A stretch of DNA of 64,000 bases from Actinomadura xylanilytica (GTDB lineage Bacteria; Actinomycetota; Actinomycetes; Streptosporangiales; Streptosporangiaceae). The stretch's first letter is position 1, and each line of letters opens with the position of its first letter. Of this stretch, positions 1-8,375 are shown one piece after another. The DNA lies in assembly GCF_030283145.1 (NCBI RefSeq), contig NZ_JASNWE010000001.1:434001-498000 (forward strand). The letters run 5' to 3'. A model generated the notes under the pieces. It was given only the letters and a program-made list of their open reading frames with translations, searched no databases and was not told where the DNA came from. Position numbers and translations under genes: made by a program.

Positions 1-425
1 GCCGAGGGCGTGACGCTCGGGACCTTCGCCTCGTCCAGGATCGGGTTGGCGCTCTGCGACTCGCCGGAGAACGCCGGGCCGATCAGGCCGGCGATCTTGT
101 CCTGCTTGATCGCGCCCTGGACCAGCGTGGTCGCCTGCTCCGGCTTGCCCTGGCTGTCGTAGGTCTTGAACTTGATCTTGACCTTGGGGTTGGTCGCGTT
201 GTACTGCTCGAAGGCCAGCTCGGCGCCCTGCTTGGGCGGGATGACCAGGCCCGAGTTCTCCCCGGTCAGGTCCCCCATGAACCCGATGGTGACCTCGTCG
301 CCGCCACCCCCGCCGGAGCCGCCGTCGTCACTGCACGCCACCAGGCCGAGCGCGAGCACCGCGCTCGCCGCCGCCGCGACGGTGACCCTCATCTTGTTGC
401 GCCGCAAGGTGCCCAACCTTTCCAT
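1..425 (-). CDS. ABC transporter substrate-binding lipoprotein, branched-chain amino acid type (N-terminal part)
   Basis: Only the first 141 codons are in the window; the gene runs off the left edge. The product starts with a basic stretch, a hydrophobic signal sequence and a lipobox (LVAC, followed by SDDGGSGGGGG), so it should be a lipid-anchored extracytoplasmic protein. After a glycine-rich linker comes EVTIGFMGDLTGENSG and, later, GLIGPAFSGESQSANPILDE, typical of the Leu/Ile/Val-binding family that feeds ABC importers. The ligand cannot be told from this part. I used the ATG at 425; a second ATG at 392 would give a more usual signal-peptide length, and neither has a clear ribosome binding site. 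Confidence 0.85.
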   Translation of the reverse strand, partial: MERLGTLRRNKMRVTVAAAASAVLALGLVACSDDGGSGGGGGDEVTIGFMGDLTGENSGLVIPPKQGAELAFEQYNATNPKVKIKFKTYDSQGKPEQATTLVQGAIKQDKIAGLIGPAFSGESQSANPILDEAKVPSVTPS

Positions 426-736
426 CCGGATCCGGGAGAGGATCGGGTACGAGTTTTGCCCGACACCGAATCTCGGAAGGAGGAAACGGTCAGCCGGGGA
501 CCAGGTATGTCGTACACCGACTGCCTAGCCCAGATCAGCACCCCCGGATAGAAGGGTTACTCGTTCGTTACGGCTCCGTGCCCATCCGGTCCCCCGTGCC
601 GCCAGGCACAATGACCCACGGTGACCGATTCCGGCGCACGCCGGCGCCCGTGCGCGACCCGATCGTCACGATCGGTGATATTTTCGGTCCGCCGGTCCCG
701 CGCCCCGGCCCTGAGGCCCCGCTCCACGCCTGTGCG
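426..736. other. Intergenic region between the ABC lipoprotein gene and pdtaR
   Basis: These 311 bases hold no convincing gene. A 7-bp dyad (CCGATCG, 3-base loop, CGATCGG) lies at 659-675 beside a short AT-rich stretch (TGATATTTT). It could be a weak terminator after pdtaR or an operator. The promoter of the lipoprotein gene must lie between here and 426, but I cannot point to its elements. Confidence 0.4.
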
Positions 737-1351
737 TCAGCCCGCGGCGGGCTCGTCCTGCCCGGCTCCGCCACCGGTGGCACCCGCGACGACCGCCTCG
801 GCGACCGCGCGCATGGAGAGCCGGCGGTCCATCGAGGTCTTCTGGATCCAGCGGAACGCGTCCGGCTCGCTCCAGCCGTTCGCCTGCTGGAGCAGCCCCT
901 TGGCCCGCTCGACCACCTTGCGCGTCTCCAGCCGGTCCTGGAGCCCGGCGACCTCGGCCTCCAGCGCCCGCATCTCGGTGTAGCGGCTGACCGCCATCTC
1001 GATCGCGGGCGCGAGGTCGGTCTTGGTGAACGGCTTGACCAGGTAGGCCATCGCGCCCGCGTCGGTGGCCCGCTGCACCAGCTCGCGCTGGGAGAACGCG
1101 GTGAGGATGACCACCGGCGCGATCCGGTCGGCCGAGATGCGCTCGGCCGCGGAGATCCCGTCGAGCACCGGCATCTTGACGTCGAGGATCACCAGATCGG
1201 GCTTGAGCTCGGCGGCCAGCCGGACGGCCGTCTCGCCGTCCCCGGCCTCGCCGACCACCTCGTAGCCGTCCTCCTGAAGCATCTCCTTGAGGTCGAGGCG
1301 GATCAGGGCCTCATCTTCTGCGATCACAACTCGCCGAGCGCTCTCCGTCAC
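737..1351 (-). CDS. pdtaR: PdtaR-type response regulator with ANTAR RNA-binding output domain
   Basis: This 204-residue protein has a receiver domain (VVIAEDEALIRLDLKEML, phospho-acceptor Asp in LVILDVKMP, Lys in YLVKPF), a coiled-coil linker (EMRALEAEVAGLQDRLETRK) and a C-terminal ANTAR domain (VVERAKGLLQQANGWSEPDAFRWIQ). It matches Rv1626/PdtaR of mycobacteria, which binds RNA hairpins to antiterminate transcription and is phosphorylated by a cytosolic histidine kinase. No kinase gene is visible nearby. I prefer the GTG at 1351: a -10-like TAGTCT (1359-1364, minus strand) lies 7 bases upstream, as expected of a leaderless mRNA. A GTG at 1357 would add two residues. Close linkage to pyk is common in actinomycetes. 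Confidence 0.92.
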   Translation of the reverse strand: MTESARRVVIAEDEALIRLDLKEMLQEDGYEVVGEAGDGETAVRLAAELKPDLVILDVKMPVLDGISAAERISADRIAPVVILTAFSQRELVQRATDAGAMAYLVKPFTKTDLAPAIEMAVSRYTEMRALEAEVAGLQDRLETRKVVERAKGLLQQANGWSEPDAFRWIQKTSMDRRLSMRAVAEAVVAGATGGGAGQDEPAAG

Positions 1352-1451
1352 GAGCACGAGACTACCGGGACGGGCTATCCTGGTCTCCGGCAGGTCGGCA
1401 ACATCACGAGGGCTGCCCTAGCACCACAAATGTCCACTTTGTGGATAGAAA

Positions 1452-1525
1452 GCCCCGATATCCCAATCGGTAGAGGATGCGGTCTCAAACACCGTTCAGT
1501 GTGGGTTCGAGTCCCACTCGGGGCA
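1452..1525 (+). tRNA. tRNA with anticodon CAA (nominally Leu) and a short variable loop
   Basis: The 74 bases fold as a full cloverleaf: acceptor GCCCCGA/TCGGGGC with discriminator A, a 3-bp D stem TCC/GGA with a GG-containing loop, anticodon stem GCGGT/ACCGT around loop CTCAAAC, a 5-base variable region TCAGT, and T arm GTGGG/CCCAC around TTCGAGT. CCA is not encoded. Anticodon CAA reads the Leu codon UUG, and the 3-bp D stem resembles leucine tRNAs. Bacterial leucine tRNAs normally have a long variable arm, which this one lacks. Charging identity is therefore uncertain. Confidence 0.85.
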
Positions 1526-1634
1526 CCCTCCATCTCACGACCCCCACCACCCCCGGCCACCGGCTCGCGCACGCCGGAGCGGAACTCTCCGCAGCGTCCC
1601 CGAAACTGTCAGTGGTCGGCGCGACGATGCGGGC

Positions 1635-2419
1635 ATGTACGACGCGGCGATCGTCAATGAGGCTCTGCGGCTGTCCAGAGACGGGTTCTCCGACCGCACG
1701 ATCGCTCAGATCTGCGGCGTCTCCGTCGCGGCGGTGCGCAAATGGCGCTACGGGACGAGGCGGGGCAGCCGTGATCCCGCATTCCCGGAGCGGTGGGACG
1801 GACGCGTCAAACGCGACTGCCCCGCTGCTTCGGGCGCCCGCTCGACCGCCGGAAATACGCGTATCTGCTCGGCGTCTACCTGGGCGACGGTCACATCGTC
1901 GCCACGGTCAAAGGCTGCTTCCGCCTCTCCCTGAGCTGCTGCGCCGGCTGGCCGGGACTCGTCGAAGCCGCCGCCTGTTCGATGGCCGCGGTCCTGCCGC
2001 GGTCCAAGGTCCACCGTCGCCACGTCTCCGGCGCCGTCGACGTGAACAGCCAGTCCAAGCACTGGCCGTGCCTCTTCCCCCAGCACGGGCCTGGGAAGAA
2101 GCACGCGCGTCGCATCGCGCTGGAGGCGTGGCAGCAGGAGATCGTCGACGAGTTCACCGAGGAACTCGTCCGCGGGCTGATCCACTCGGACGGCTGCCGC
2201 AGCCTGAACCGGGTCAGGCGGCCGCTCAAGGGCGGCGATCGCTTCTACACCTATCCGCGCTACACCTTCACCAACAAGTCGCCGGACATCCAGCGGATCT
2301 TCACGGCTGCGCTGGATCGGCTGGACGTGCCCTGGAGGCAGATGAACGCGATGAACGTCAGCGTCGCACGGAGGGCGGCGGTGGCCCGGTTGGACGAGTT
2401 CGTCGGGCCGAAGTACTGA
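1635..2419 (+). pseudogene. HTH plus LAGLIDADG homing-endonuclease-like protein, frameshifted
   Basis: Two overlapping frames together make one protein. The first, from ATG 1635, encodes a helix-turn-helix (LRLSRDGFSDRTIAQICGVS, then VAAVRKWR) and runs to a CP pair near residue 62. The rest lies in another frame: YAYLLGVYLGDGH and ELVRGLIHSDG, the two motifs of a single-chain LAGLIDADG protein with their acidic residues, ending in DEFVGPKY at 2419. Adding one C to the C-run at 1820-1823 restores a continuous reading of about 261 residues including a CPRC motif. The gene starts 109 bases after the CAA tRNA on the same strand. Either a real one-base deletion or a sequencing error in a C-run could explain the break. 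A homing-type nuclease or a DNA-binding derivative is plausible; the target is unknown. Confidence 0.72.
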
Positions 2420-2441
2420 GCGGCGCCCCCGGTGTCCGGAG

Positions 2442-2460
2442 TGATCTCGAATTGAGATCA
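2442..2460. terminator. Hairpin between convergent genes
   Basis: TGATCTC, loop GAATT and GAGATCA form a perfect 7-bp stem between the ends of the LAGLIDADG gene and pyk, which converge. There is no U-tract on either strand, so termination activity is a guess. The stretch 2461-2551 also contains a GGATCGGCGCC direct repeat. Confidence 0.4.
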
Positions 2461-2551
2461 TCCGGTGATGGAGCGGGGCCCGGCGCGGGACGGGGCGTGG
2501 AGGGTCGCCCCGTCCGGATCGGCGCCGGATCGGCGCCGGGGCCGCGGTGGG

Positions 2552-3991
2552 TCAGTGCTGGTTCATCGTGATGGCCTCGCCGATGCGGTGGACGCGCAGG
2601 GCGTTGGTGGAGCCGGGGGTGCCGGGGGGCGAGCCGGCGACCACCACGACGCGGTCGCCCTTCTGGCAGCGGCCGATCTCCAGGAGGGCCTGCTCGACCT
2701 GGCGGACCATGTCGTCGGTGTGGTCGACCTGGGGGACGATGAAGGTCTCGACGCCCCACACGTGGGCCAGCCGGCCGCGGACGGCGGGCACCGAGGTGAA
2801 GGCCAGCAGCGGGATGGGCGAGCGGTAGCGGGACAGCCGGCGCGCGGTCTCGCCCGACATGGTGAAGGCGACCAGGCCCTCGGCGCCGACGATGGCGCCG
2901 ACCTCAGCCGCGGCGCGGGCGATGGCGCCGCCGACCGTCTCGGGCATCCGCTCGAGGGTGTGGGTGGCGTGCAGCGCGGCCTGCTCGGCGGTCTCGACGA
3001 TGCGGCTCATCGTGCGGACGGACTCGATGGGGTACTGGCCGACGCTGGTCTCGCCGGAGAGCATGACGGCGTCGGCGCCCTCGAAGACGGCGTTGGCGAC
3101 GTCGGAGGTCTCGGCGCGGGTGGGGCGCGGGGCGGAGATCATCGATTCGAGCATCTGGGTGGCGACGATGACCGGGCGGGCCTTCTCGCGGCACAGTTCG
3201 ATGGCGCGCTTCTGCACGATCGGGACCTGCTCGAGGGGGAGCTCGACGCCGAGGTCGCCGCGGGCGACCATGATGCCGTCGAAGGCGGCGACGATCTCGG
3301 GCAGGAGGTCGACGGCCTGCGGCTTCTCGATCTTGGCGATGAGCGGGACGCGGACGCCCTCCTCCTCCATGATCTGATAGCAGATGTCGGCGTCGGCAGG
3401 GGTGCGGACGAAGGACAGGGCGACCATGTCGACGCCGAGGCGGAGCGACCAGCGCAGGTCCTCCTCGTCCTTGGCGGTGAGGGCGGGCACGCTGACGGGG
3501 ACGCCGGGGAGGTTGAGGCCCTTGTTGTCGGAGACCATGCCGCCGACCGTCACCCTGGTGCGCACGCGGGGGCCGTCGACCTCGACGACCTGGAGGGCGA
3601 CGCGGCCGTCGTCGATGAGCACGCTGTCGCCGGGGCCGACGTCGCCGGGGAGGCCCTGGTAGGTGGTGGAGACCTCCTTGCGGGTGCCCGGGACGTCCTC
3701 GGTGGTGACGGTGAACTCGTCGCCGAGGGTGAGCCGTACGGGGCCGTCCGGGAAGCGGCCGATGCGGATCTTGGGTCCCTGGAGGTCGGCGAGGATGCCG
3801 ACGCCGCGGCCGGCGGCGTCCGCGGCCGCGCGGATGCGGTGGTAGACCTCCTCGTGGCCGGCGTGCTCGCCGTGGCTCATGTTGAGCCGGGCGACGTCGA
3901 CGCCGGCGTCGACGAGGGCGGCGATCTGCTCGCTGCCGGAGCAGGCGGGACCGATGGTGCTGACAATTTTCGCTCGACGGGTCACGTGCAC
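2552..3991 (-). CDS. pyk: Pyruvate kinase
   Basis: This is a full-length pyruvate kinase (479 residues), which makes ATP and pyruvate from phosphoenolpyruvate and ADP in the cytosol. Visible hallmarks are the N-terminal AKIVSTIGPA, the substrate and metal-binding region DVARLNMSHGEH, the active-site signature LIAKIEKPQAVDLL, the MVARGDLGVELP block, VIVATQMLESM, and a C-terminal domain with FTMSGETARRLSRYRS. The start is GTG 3991 or GTG 3985, six bases apart. A possible promoter reads TTGGAC (4041-4046) and TATCAG (4017-4022) on the minus strand with 18-base spacing. Two DasR-like sites lie immediately upstream at 4058-4082, suggesting control by amino-sugar supply. Confidence 0.96.
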   Translation of the reverse strand: MHVTRRAKIVSTIGPACSGSEQIAALVDAGVDVARLNMSHGEHAGHEEVYHRIRAAADAAGRGVGILADLQGPKIRIGRFPDGPVRLTLGDEFTVTTEDVPGTRKEVSTTYQGLPGDVGPGDSVLIDDGRVALQVVEVDGPRVRTRVTVGGMVSDNKGLNLPGVPVSVPALTAKDEEDLRWSLRLGVDMVALSFVRTPADADICYQIMEEEGVRVPLIAKIEKPQAVDLLPEIVAAFDGIMVARGDLGVELPLEQVPIVQKRAIELCREKARPVIVATQMLESMISAPRPTRAETSDVANAVFEGADAVMLSGETSVGQYPIESVRTMSRIVETAEQAALHATHTLERMPETVGGAIARAAAEVGAIVGAEGLVAFTMSGETARRLSRYRSPIPLLAFTSVPAVRGRLAHVWGVETFIVPQVDHTDDMVRQVEQALLEIGRCQKGDRVVVVAGSPPGTPGSTNALRVHRIGEAITMNQH

Positions 3992-4057
3992 AACGGTACT
4001 TAGTTACCTGCCAGTACTGATATTCGTGCAGGATGCGGTCGTCCAAGGTTCACCGAT

Positions 4058-4082
4058 TGGTCTAGCTCAACGGTCTAGACCA
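4058..4082. promoter_or_regulatory. Tandem DasR-like (dre) operator sites upstream of pyk
   Basis: Two adjacent boxes resemble the DasR-responsive element core TGGTCTAGACCA. TGGTCTAGCTCA (4058-4069) matches at 9 of 12 positions and CGGTCTAGACCA (4071-4082) at 11 of 12, including a perfect GGTCTAGACC palindrome. They sit just upstream of the putative pyk -35 element and just beyond the 3' end of the PfpI gene. DasR is a GntR-family regulator that responds to glucosamine-6-phosphate in streptomycetes. Whether this organism has DasR cannot be seen here. Confidence 0.6.
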
Positions 4083-4093
4083 CCGGTGCGCGG

Positions 4094-4648
4094 TCAGTCC
4101 GCGAAGACCCGGACGGCGGCCTCGCCGAAGGCGTCGAGATCGTCCGGGCGGCGGCTGGTGAGGAGGGTGTTGGGGCCGCTCTCGCAGATCTGGACCGCCT
4201 CGTCGACCCAGGTGGCCCCGGCGTTCCTCAGGTCGGTGCGCAGGCTCGGCCAGGAGGTGAGCGTCCGGCCGCGGACGACGCCCGCCTCGATCAGGGTCCA
4301 GGGCGCGTGGCAGATGGCCGCGACGGGCTTGCCGGCGTCGAAGAACGCCTTGACGAACGCGACGGCCTCGGGCTTCATCCGCAGGTAGTCGGGGTTGGCG
4401 ACGCCGCCGGGCAGGACGAGCGCGTCGAACTCGGTGTGGCCGGAGACGTCGACGGTGGTGTCGACCGAGAAGGTGTCGGCCCGGTCGAGGTGGTCGTACC
4501 CCTGGATGCGGCCGGACTGGGTGGAGACCAGGCGCGGGGCTCCCCCGGCCCGCTCGACGGCCTTCCACGGTTCGGTGAGCTCGACCTGCTCGGTGCCCTC
4601 GGGCGCGCACAGGAAGGCGATCGTCCTGTCCTTCAGCTCCGTTGCCAT
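4094..4648 (-). CDS. DJ-1/PfpI family protein (type 1 glutamine amidotransferase-like)
   Basis: The 184-residue product has the DJ-1/PfpI fold signatures: RTIAFLCAPEGTEQVELTEP at the start, FDALVLPGGVANPDYLR in the middle, and the nucleophile elbow PVAAICHAPWTLIEAGVV with the reactive Cys followed by His. Members act as peptidases, deglycases or stress chaperones, and the substrate is not predictable here. ATG 4648 is preceded by GAGGGGGC at good spacing. The gene is divergent from an AraC-type regulator at 4718, which is its most likely controller. Confidence 0.88.
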   Translation of the reverse strand: MATELKDRTIAFLCAPEGTEQVELTEPWKAVERAGGAPRLVSTQSGRIQGYDHLDRADTFSVDTTVDVSGHTEFDALVLPGGVANPDYLRMKPEAVAFVKAFFDAGKPVAAICHAPWTLIEAGVVRGRTLTSWPSLRTDLRNAGATWVDEAVQICESGPNTLLTSRRPDDLDAFGEAAVRVFAD

Positions 4649-4717
4649 CGGGTGCCCCCTCTATCTCGGTCGGTCCTCCCTGGACCTGCCCTGTTGCGGG
4701 GGTGGTATGCAGGGGGC

Positions 4718-5428
4718 GTGAACCCCAGCGGCTATCGGGAGGTTCCGGCGCCGCAGTGGCCGGGCCTGGTGTGCGTGTGGACGGCGGAGCTGCGGGCGGA
4801 CGCGGCGGCGCCGTTCGTCCAGCGGGTGGTGCCCGACGGCTGCGTCGACCTGGTCTGGTGGTGGCGGGACGCGCAGGTGCGGGTGGCGGGTCCCGACACC
4901 GGCCCGGTGCCGGCGGTGATCGAGCCGGGTGACGCGCTGGTCGGGGTGCGGTTCGGGCCGGGGCTGGCGCCGCCGGCTCTGGGCGTGCCCGCCGACGCGG
5001 TGCGGGACGGGCGGGTGCCGTTGCGCGAGTTGTGGGGCGCCGAGGCCGATCGGCTGGGGGCGGCCATGGCCGGGGCCGCCGATCCGGGGGCGGTGCTCGC
5101 GCGGGCGGCGGCGGCACGGGCGGCGGCGGGCGGGGCCGGTGATCCTCTGGTCCCGGCGATGGTGGCGGGGCTGGCGCGGAGCCCGGTGCGGGCCGTCGCC
5201 GATGATCTCGGCCTGGGGGAGCGGCAGTTGCGGCGCAGGGCGCTCGCGGCGTTCGGGTACGGGCCGAAGACGTTGCAGCGGGTGCTGCGCTTCCAGCGTG
5301 CCCTCGGCATGGCGCGGGCGGGGCGGCCTCTGGCGGACGTGGCGTACGCGGCGGGCTACGCCGATCAGCCGCATCTGGCGCATGAGGTCCGTGCTCTGGC
5401 CGGGGAGCCGATCCGCGCGCTGCTGTGA
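4718..5428 (+). CDS. AraC family transcriptional regulator
   Basis: The 236-residue protein has an N-terminal ligand-sensing-type region (VVPDGCVDLVWWWRD, GVRFGPGLAPPALGVPADAV) like the DUF6597 domain common in actinobacterial AraC proteins. The C-terminal AraC DNA-binding domain has two helix-turn-helices (VRAVADDLGLGERQLRRR and PLADVAYAAGYADQPHLAHE). I chose GTG 4718 because nothing upstream in frame resembles the family. The 69-base gap to the divergent PfpI gene should hold both promoters. Effector unknown. Confidence 0.85.
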   Translation: MNPSGYREVPAPQWPGLVCVWTAELRADAAAPFVQRVVPDGCVDLVWWWRDAQVRVAGPDTGPVPAVIEPGDALVGVRFGPGLAPPALGVPADAVRDGRVPLRELWGAEADRLGAAMAGAADPGAVLARAAAARAAAGGAGDPLVPAMVAGLARSPVRAVADDLGLGERQLRRRALAAFGYGPKTLQRVLRFQRALGMARAGRPLADVAYAAGYADQPHLAHEVRALAGEPIRALL

Positions 5429-5488
5429 GCAGCGGGCCGCGTCGATCGCCCCCGTCCCGGTGACGGAGGACGGGGCGGGGCCGGCCGG

Positions 5489-5806
<318 letters not shown>

Positions 5807-5817
5807 TCACTGGCCGG

Positions 5818-7254
5818 ATGAGCGATCCACTCGACGAACAGCCCCTGGCCGCGGCGGCACTCAACGTGGTGGCACGGGCGGCCGGGCCCTACCTGGACTC
5901 CCTGGCGGAACGGCGCGTCCACGACCGGGACCGGGACGCGCTGATGGACGAGCTCGACGGGCCTCTGCCAGAACGCGGGGACGGCACGCTGGCGAGCGTG
6001 GAGCGGCTGCTGCGGGTGGGCACGGAGACCGGCACCCACTCGACCGGCCCCCGGTTCTTCCACTACGTGGTGGGCGGTTCGACGCCCGCGGCGATGGCCG
6101 GCGACTGGATCACCTCGCTGCTGGACCAGGCGTCCGGGCTGTGGCCCGCCTCGCCGTTCGCGGCCCGCACCGAGACGATCGTGCTGCGGTGGCTCAAGGA
6201 CCTGTTCGGCCTACCCTCCTCGTACGGCGCGGTCCTGACACCGAGCGCGACGCTCGCGCACGTGACCGGGCTGTCCTGCGCGCGGTACTGGTGGGCGGAG
6301 CGGCACGGGGCGGACGTGAGCGCGCACGGGCTGGCCGGGCTGCCGCGGATGCCGGTGTTCAGCAGCGGGCTGGTGCACGTCAGCACGCGCAAGGCGCTCC
6401 AGATCATCGGCTGCGGGCGCGACACCCTGCGCACGTTCGCGCGCGACGACGCGGGACGGATCGACCTGCCCGCGATGGAGGCGGCGCTGGCCGCGCTGGA
6501 CGGCGCCCCAGCGGTGATCGTCGCCAACCTCGGCGAGGTGAACGGCGGCGACTCCGACCCGATCGCCGAGATGGCGGGTCTCGCCCGGCGGTACCGGGCC
6601 TGGCTGCACGTCGACGGCGCGTTCGGCCTGTTCGCGGCGCTGTCGCCGCGCACGGCGCACCTGGCGCGGGGCGTCGAGCTGGCCGACTCGGTGACCTCCG
6701 ACGGGCACAAGTGGCTGAACGTGCCCTACGAGAGCGGGTTCTCGTTCGTCCGCGATCCCGCGCTGATGAGCGCGGCGTTCGGCGCGATGCCCGCGGCGTA
6801 CCTGCCGGAGGCCGACGACGAGAGGATCAGCTACAACATGCTGGGCCCGGAGTCGTCGCGGCGGGCGCGGGCGCTGCCGATCTGGGCAACGCTGCGCGCC
6901 TACGGCCGCGAGGGCCACCGGGAGATGGTGGAGCGGCACCTGGACGTGGCGGCCCACCTGGGCGCGCTGGTCGAGCGGTCCCCCGACCTGGAGCTGCTCG
7001 CGCCGGTGCGGCTGTGCGTGGTGTGCTTCCGCTACCGGCCGCCGGGCGTGCCCGAGGACCGGCTGGACGAGCTGAACGCGCGGCTCGGCGAGGCACTCCT
7101 CGCCGACGGCCGGGTGTATGCGGGGACGTCGGTGTTCCGGGGCATGACGGTGTTCCGGCCCGCGTCGCTCAACTGGCGCACCACGCCCGGCGATGTGGAG
7201 CTGCTGGTCGAGGTCGTGCGCGAGCTGGGCCCCGCCGTCCGCGCGGCCCTCTGA
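5818..7254 (+). CDS. Pyridoxal-phosphate-dependent decarboxylase (group II, aromatic-amino-acid decarboxylase type)
   Basis: The 478-residue protein is a fold-type I PLP enzyme. It shows TGPRFFHYVVGGSTPAAMAGD, the cofactor-binding region IVANLGEVNGGDSDPI and HVDGAFGLFAAL, and the PLP-binding lysine in TSDGHKWLNVPYESGF (Lys298). Relatives decarboxylate aromatic amino acids, glutamate, or cysteine sulfinate, and the substrate cannot be chosen from sequence alone. The start is ATG 5818; GTG 5800 in frame is also possible and neither has a strong ribosome binding site. It is divergent from the CstR-like repressor and shares its operator, so the decarboxylase may respond to the same signal. Confidence 0.87.
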   Translation: MSDPLDEQPLAAAALNVVARAAGPYLDSLAERRVHDRDRDALMDELDGPLPERGDGTLASVERLLRVGTETGTHSTGPRFFHYVVGGSTPAAMAGDWITSLLDQASGLWPASPFAARTETIVLRWLKDLFGLPSSYGAVLTPSATLAHVTGLSCARYWWAERHGADVSAHGLAGLPRMPVFSSGLVHVSTRKALQIIGCGRDTLRTFARDDAGRIDLPAMEAALAALDGAPAVIVANLGEVNGGDSDPIAEMAGLARRYRAWLHVDGAFGLFAALSPRTAHLARGVELADSVTSDGHKWLNVPYESGFSFVRDPALMSAAFGAMPAAYLPEADDERISYNMLGPESSRRARALPIWATLRAYGREGHREMVERHLDVAAHLGALVERSPDLELLAPVRLCVVCFRYRPPGVPEDRLDELNARLGEALLADGRVYAGTSVFRGMTVFRPASLNWRTTPGDVELLVEVVRELGPAVRAAL

Positions 7255-7294
7255 CCGGCCGCCCACGGCGTCCGCGCGGCCCTCTGACCGGCCG
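7237..7294 (+). repeat. Short direct duplication across the 3' end of the decarboxylase gene
   Basis: A 25-base sequence beginning GTCCGCGCGGCCCTCTGA occurs at 7237-7261 and again at 7270-7294. The first copy contains the last codons and stop of the decarboxylase; the second repeats them as non-coding DNA. The offset is 33 bases, consistent with a local slippage duplication. Confidence 0.85.
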
Positions 7295-7326
7295 CGGCAC
7301 CGCCGCCCGCTCCCGGCCCGTCCCCC

Positions 7327-7354
7327 GGGCGCCCCGGGCTCCGCCCCGGCGCCC
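7327..7354. terminator. Hairpin between convergent genes
   Basis: GGGCGCC (7327-7333) pairs with GGCGCCC (7348-7354), with further GC pairing possible inside. It lies between the ends of the decarboxylase gene and the 7385-8278 gene. The position suits a bidirectional terminator, but no U-tract is present. Confidence 0.5.
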
Positions 7355-7384
7355 GCGGGACTCCTCCGGCGTTCCGGGGGCGGG

Positions 7385-8278
7385 TCAGAGCGGGACCTCG
7401 TCGAGGCGGAGCCGCCTCTCGATGCCGCCGAGGCCCCGGACCAGGAAGCGGACGTCGGGGTCGCCGGTGAGGCAGGGGCTGCCGTCCAGGGCCTCCAGGT
7501 AGGCGCGGACCTTGGGGTAGGGCGTGCCCGTGCGGGCCTCGTCCCACGAGCCGAGCACGCGCAGCGCCTCCAGCGACAGCCCGGCCAGGTTGGCGCCGGC
7601 CCGGCGCAGGTCGTCGGCGCGGCTCGCGACGCGCGGGTGGCCGAGCAGGACCCGGGTGGCCCGCTCGTCGGCGACGTTGTACATGAGCAGCAGGTGCTCG
7701 CGGTCCATGTTCAGCTCGGCGCCGGCGGGGAGCGCGCCCTCCTCGGCCCGCGCCAGCGCGGCGGGCTCGCCCAGCACGGCCAGGGAGCGGCCGAAGACGG
7801 GGCCGACGCCGAGCCGGGCCACCTCGGGGAACCGCTCGACGGTCGGGTCGACGAACATCCGGGCCCCGGGCAGCCACACCGCGCAGTGCCCGTCGTGTCT
7901 CGGACCGGTCCAGGACGGGTCGGGCGTGCCGTGCAGCACGCCCGAGCCGGTCGTGCGGTCGCGCACGTACAGGTCGACGGCGCGCGTCTCGGCGGCGATG
8001 CCGACCAGGGTGTAGGCGTGCCGCAGCGTCTCGCAGGCGGCGAGGCAGTCGTCGAACGGCTCGCCGCGCTGCGCCGCGGTCAGCTCCAGCACCGAGGGCA
8101 GCAGCCGGGGCACCGACTGCTCCTCGGCGGCGGTGCCGGGCCCGGCGATGCCGGAGATCCGCGCGAAGATCCGCTCACAGCGGGCGGTCAGGTGCGCGGC
8201 GGGCTGCTTGCGCGGATCGCCCGACCGGCCCCGCGGACGGCTGCTCCTGTACTGTTTGCGACCGTGTGACTTCGGCAT
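7385..8278 (-). CDS. Conserved hypothetical protein, possibly transglutaminase-like
   Basis: The 297-residue product is not one I can name. The first 30 residues are basic. The middle has DDCLAACETLRHAYTLVGIA, then GHCAVWLPGARMFVDPTVERF, giving Cys, His and Asp in the order and style of transglutaminase-like catalytic triads. That is a weak resemblance, not an assignment. There is no signal peptide or membrane segment. It reads toward the decarboxylase gene, with the GNAT gene behind it on the same strand. Confidence 0.6.
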   Translation of the reverse strand: MPKSHGRKQYRSSRPRGRSGDPRKQPAAHLTARCERIFARISGIAGPGTAAEEQSVPRLLPSVLELTAAQRGEPFDDCLAACETLRHAYTLVGIAAETRAVDLYVRDRTTGSGVLHGTPDPSWTGPRHDGHCAVWLPGARMFVDPTVERFPEVARLGVGPVFGRSLAVLGEPAALARAEEGALPAGAELNMDREHLLLMYNVADERATRVLLGHPRVASRADDLRRAGANLAGLSLEALRVLGSWDEARTGTPYPKVRAYLEALDGSPCLTGDPDVRFLVRGLGGIERRLRLDEVPL

Positions 8279-8375
8279 ATGACGGACGGTACGCGAATGA
8301 ACACGCAGCCGTACCCCGCTCCGGGAAATCCCGCCGGGCCTCGGGAGGGCGCCGGGGCGGGCGCCGGCGGGACCG

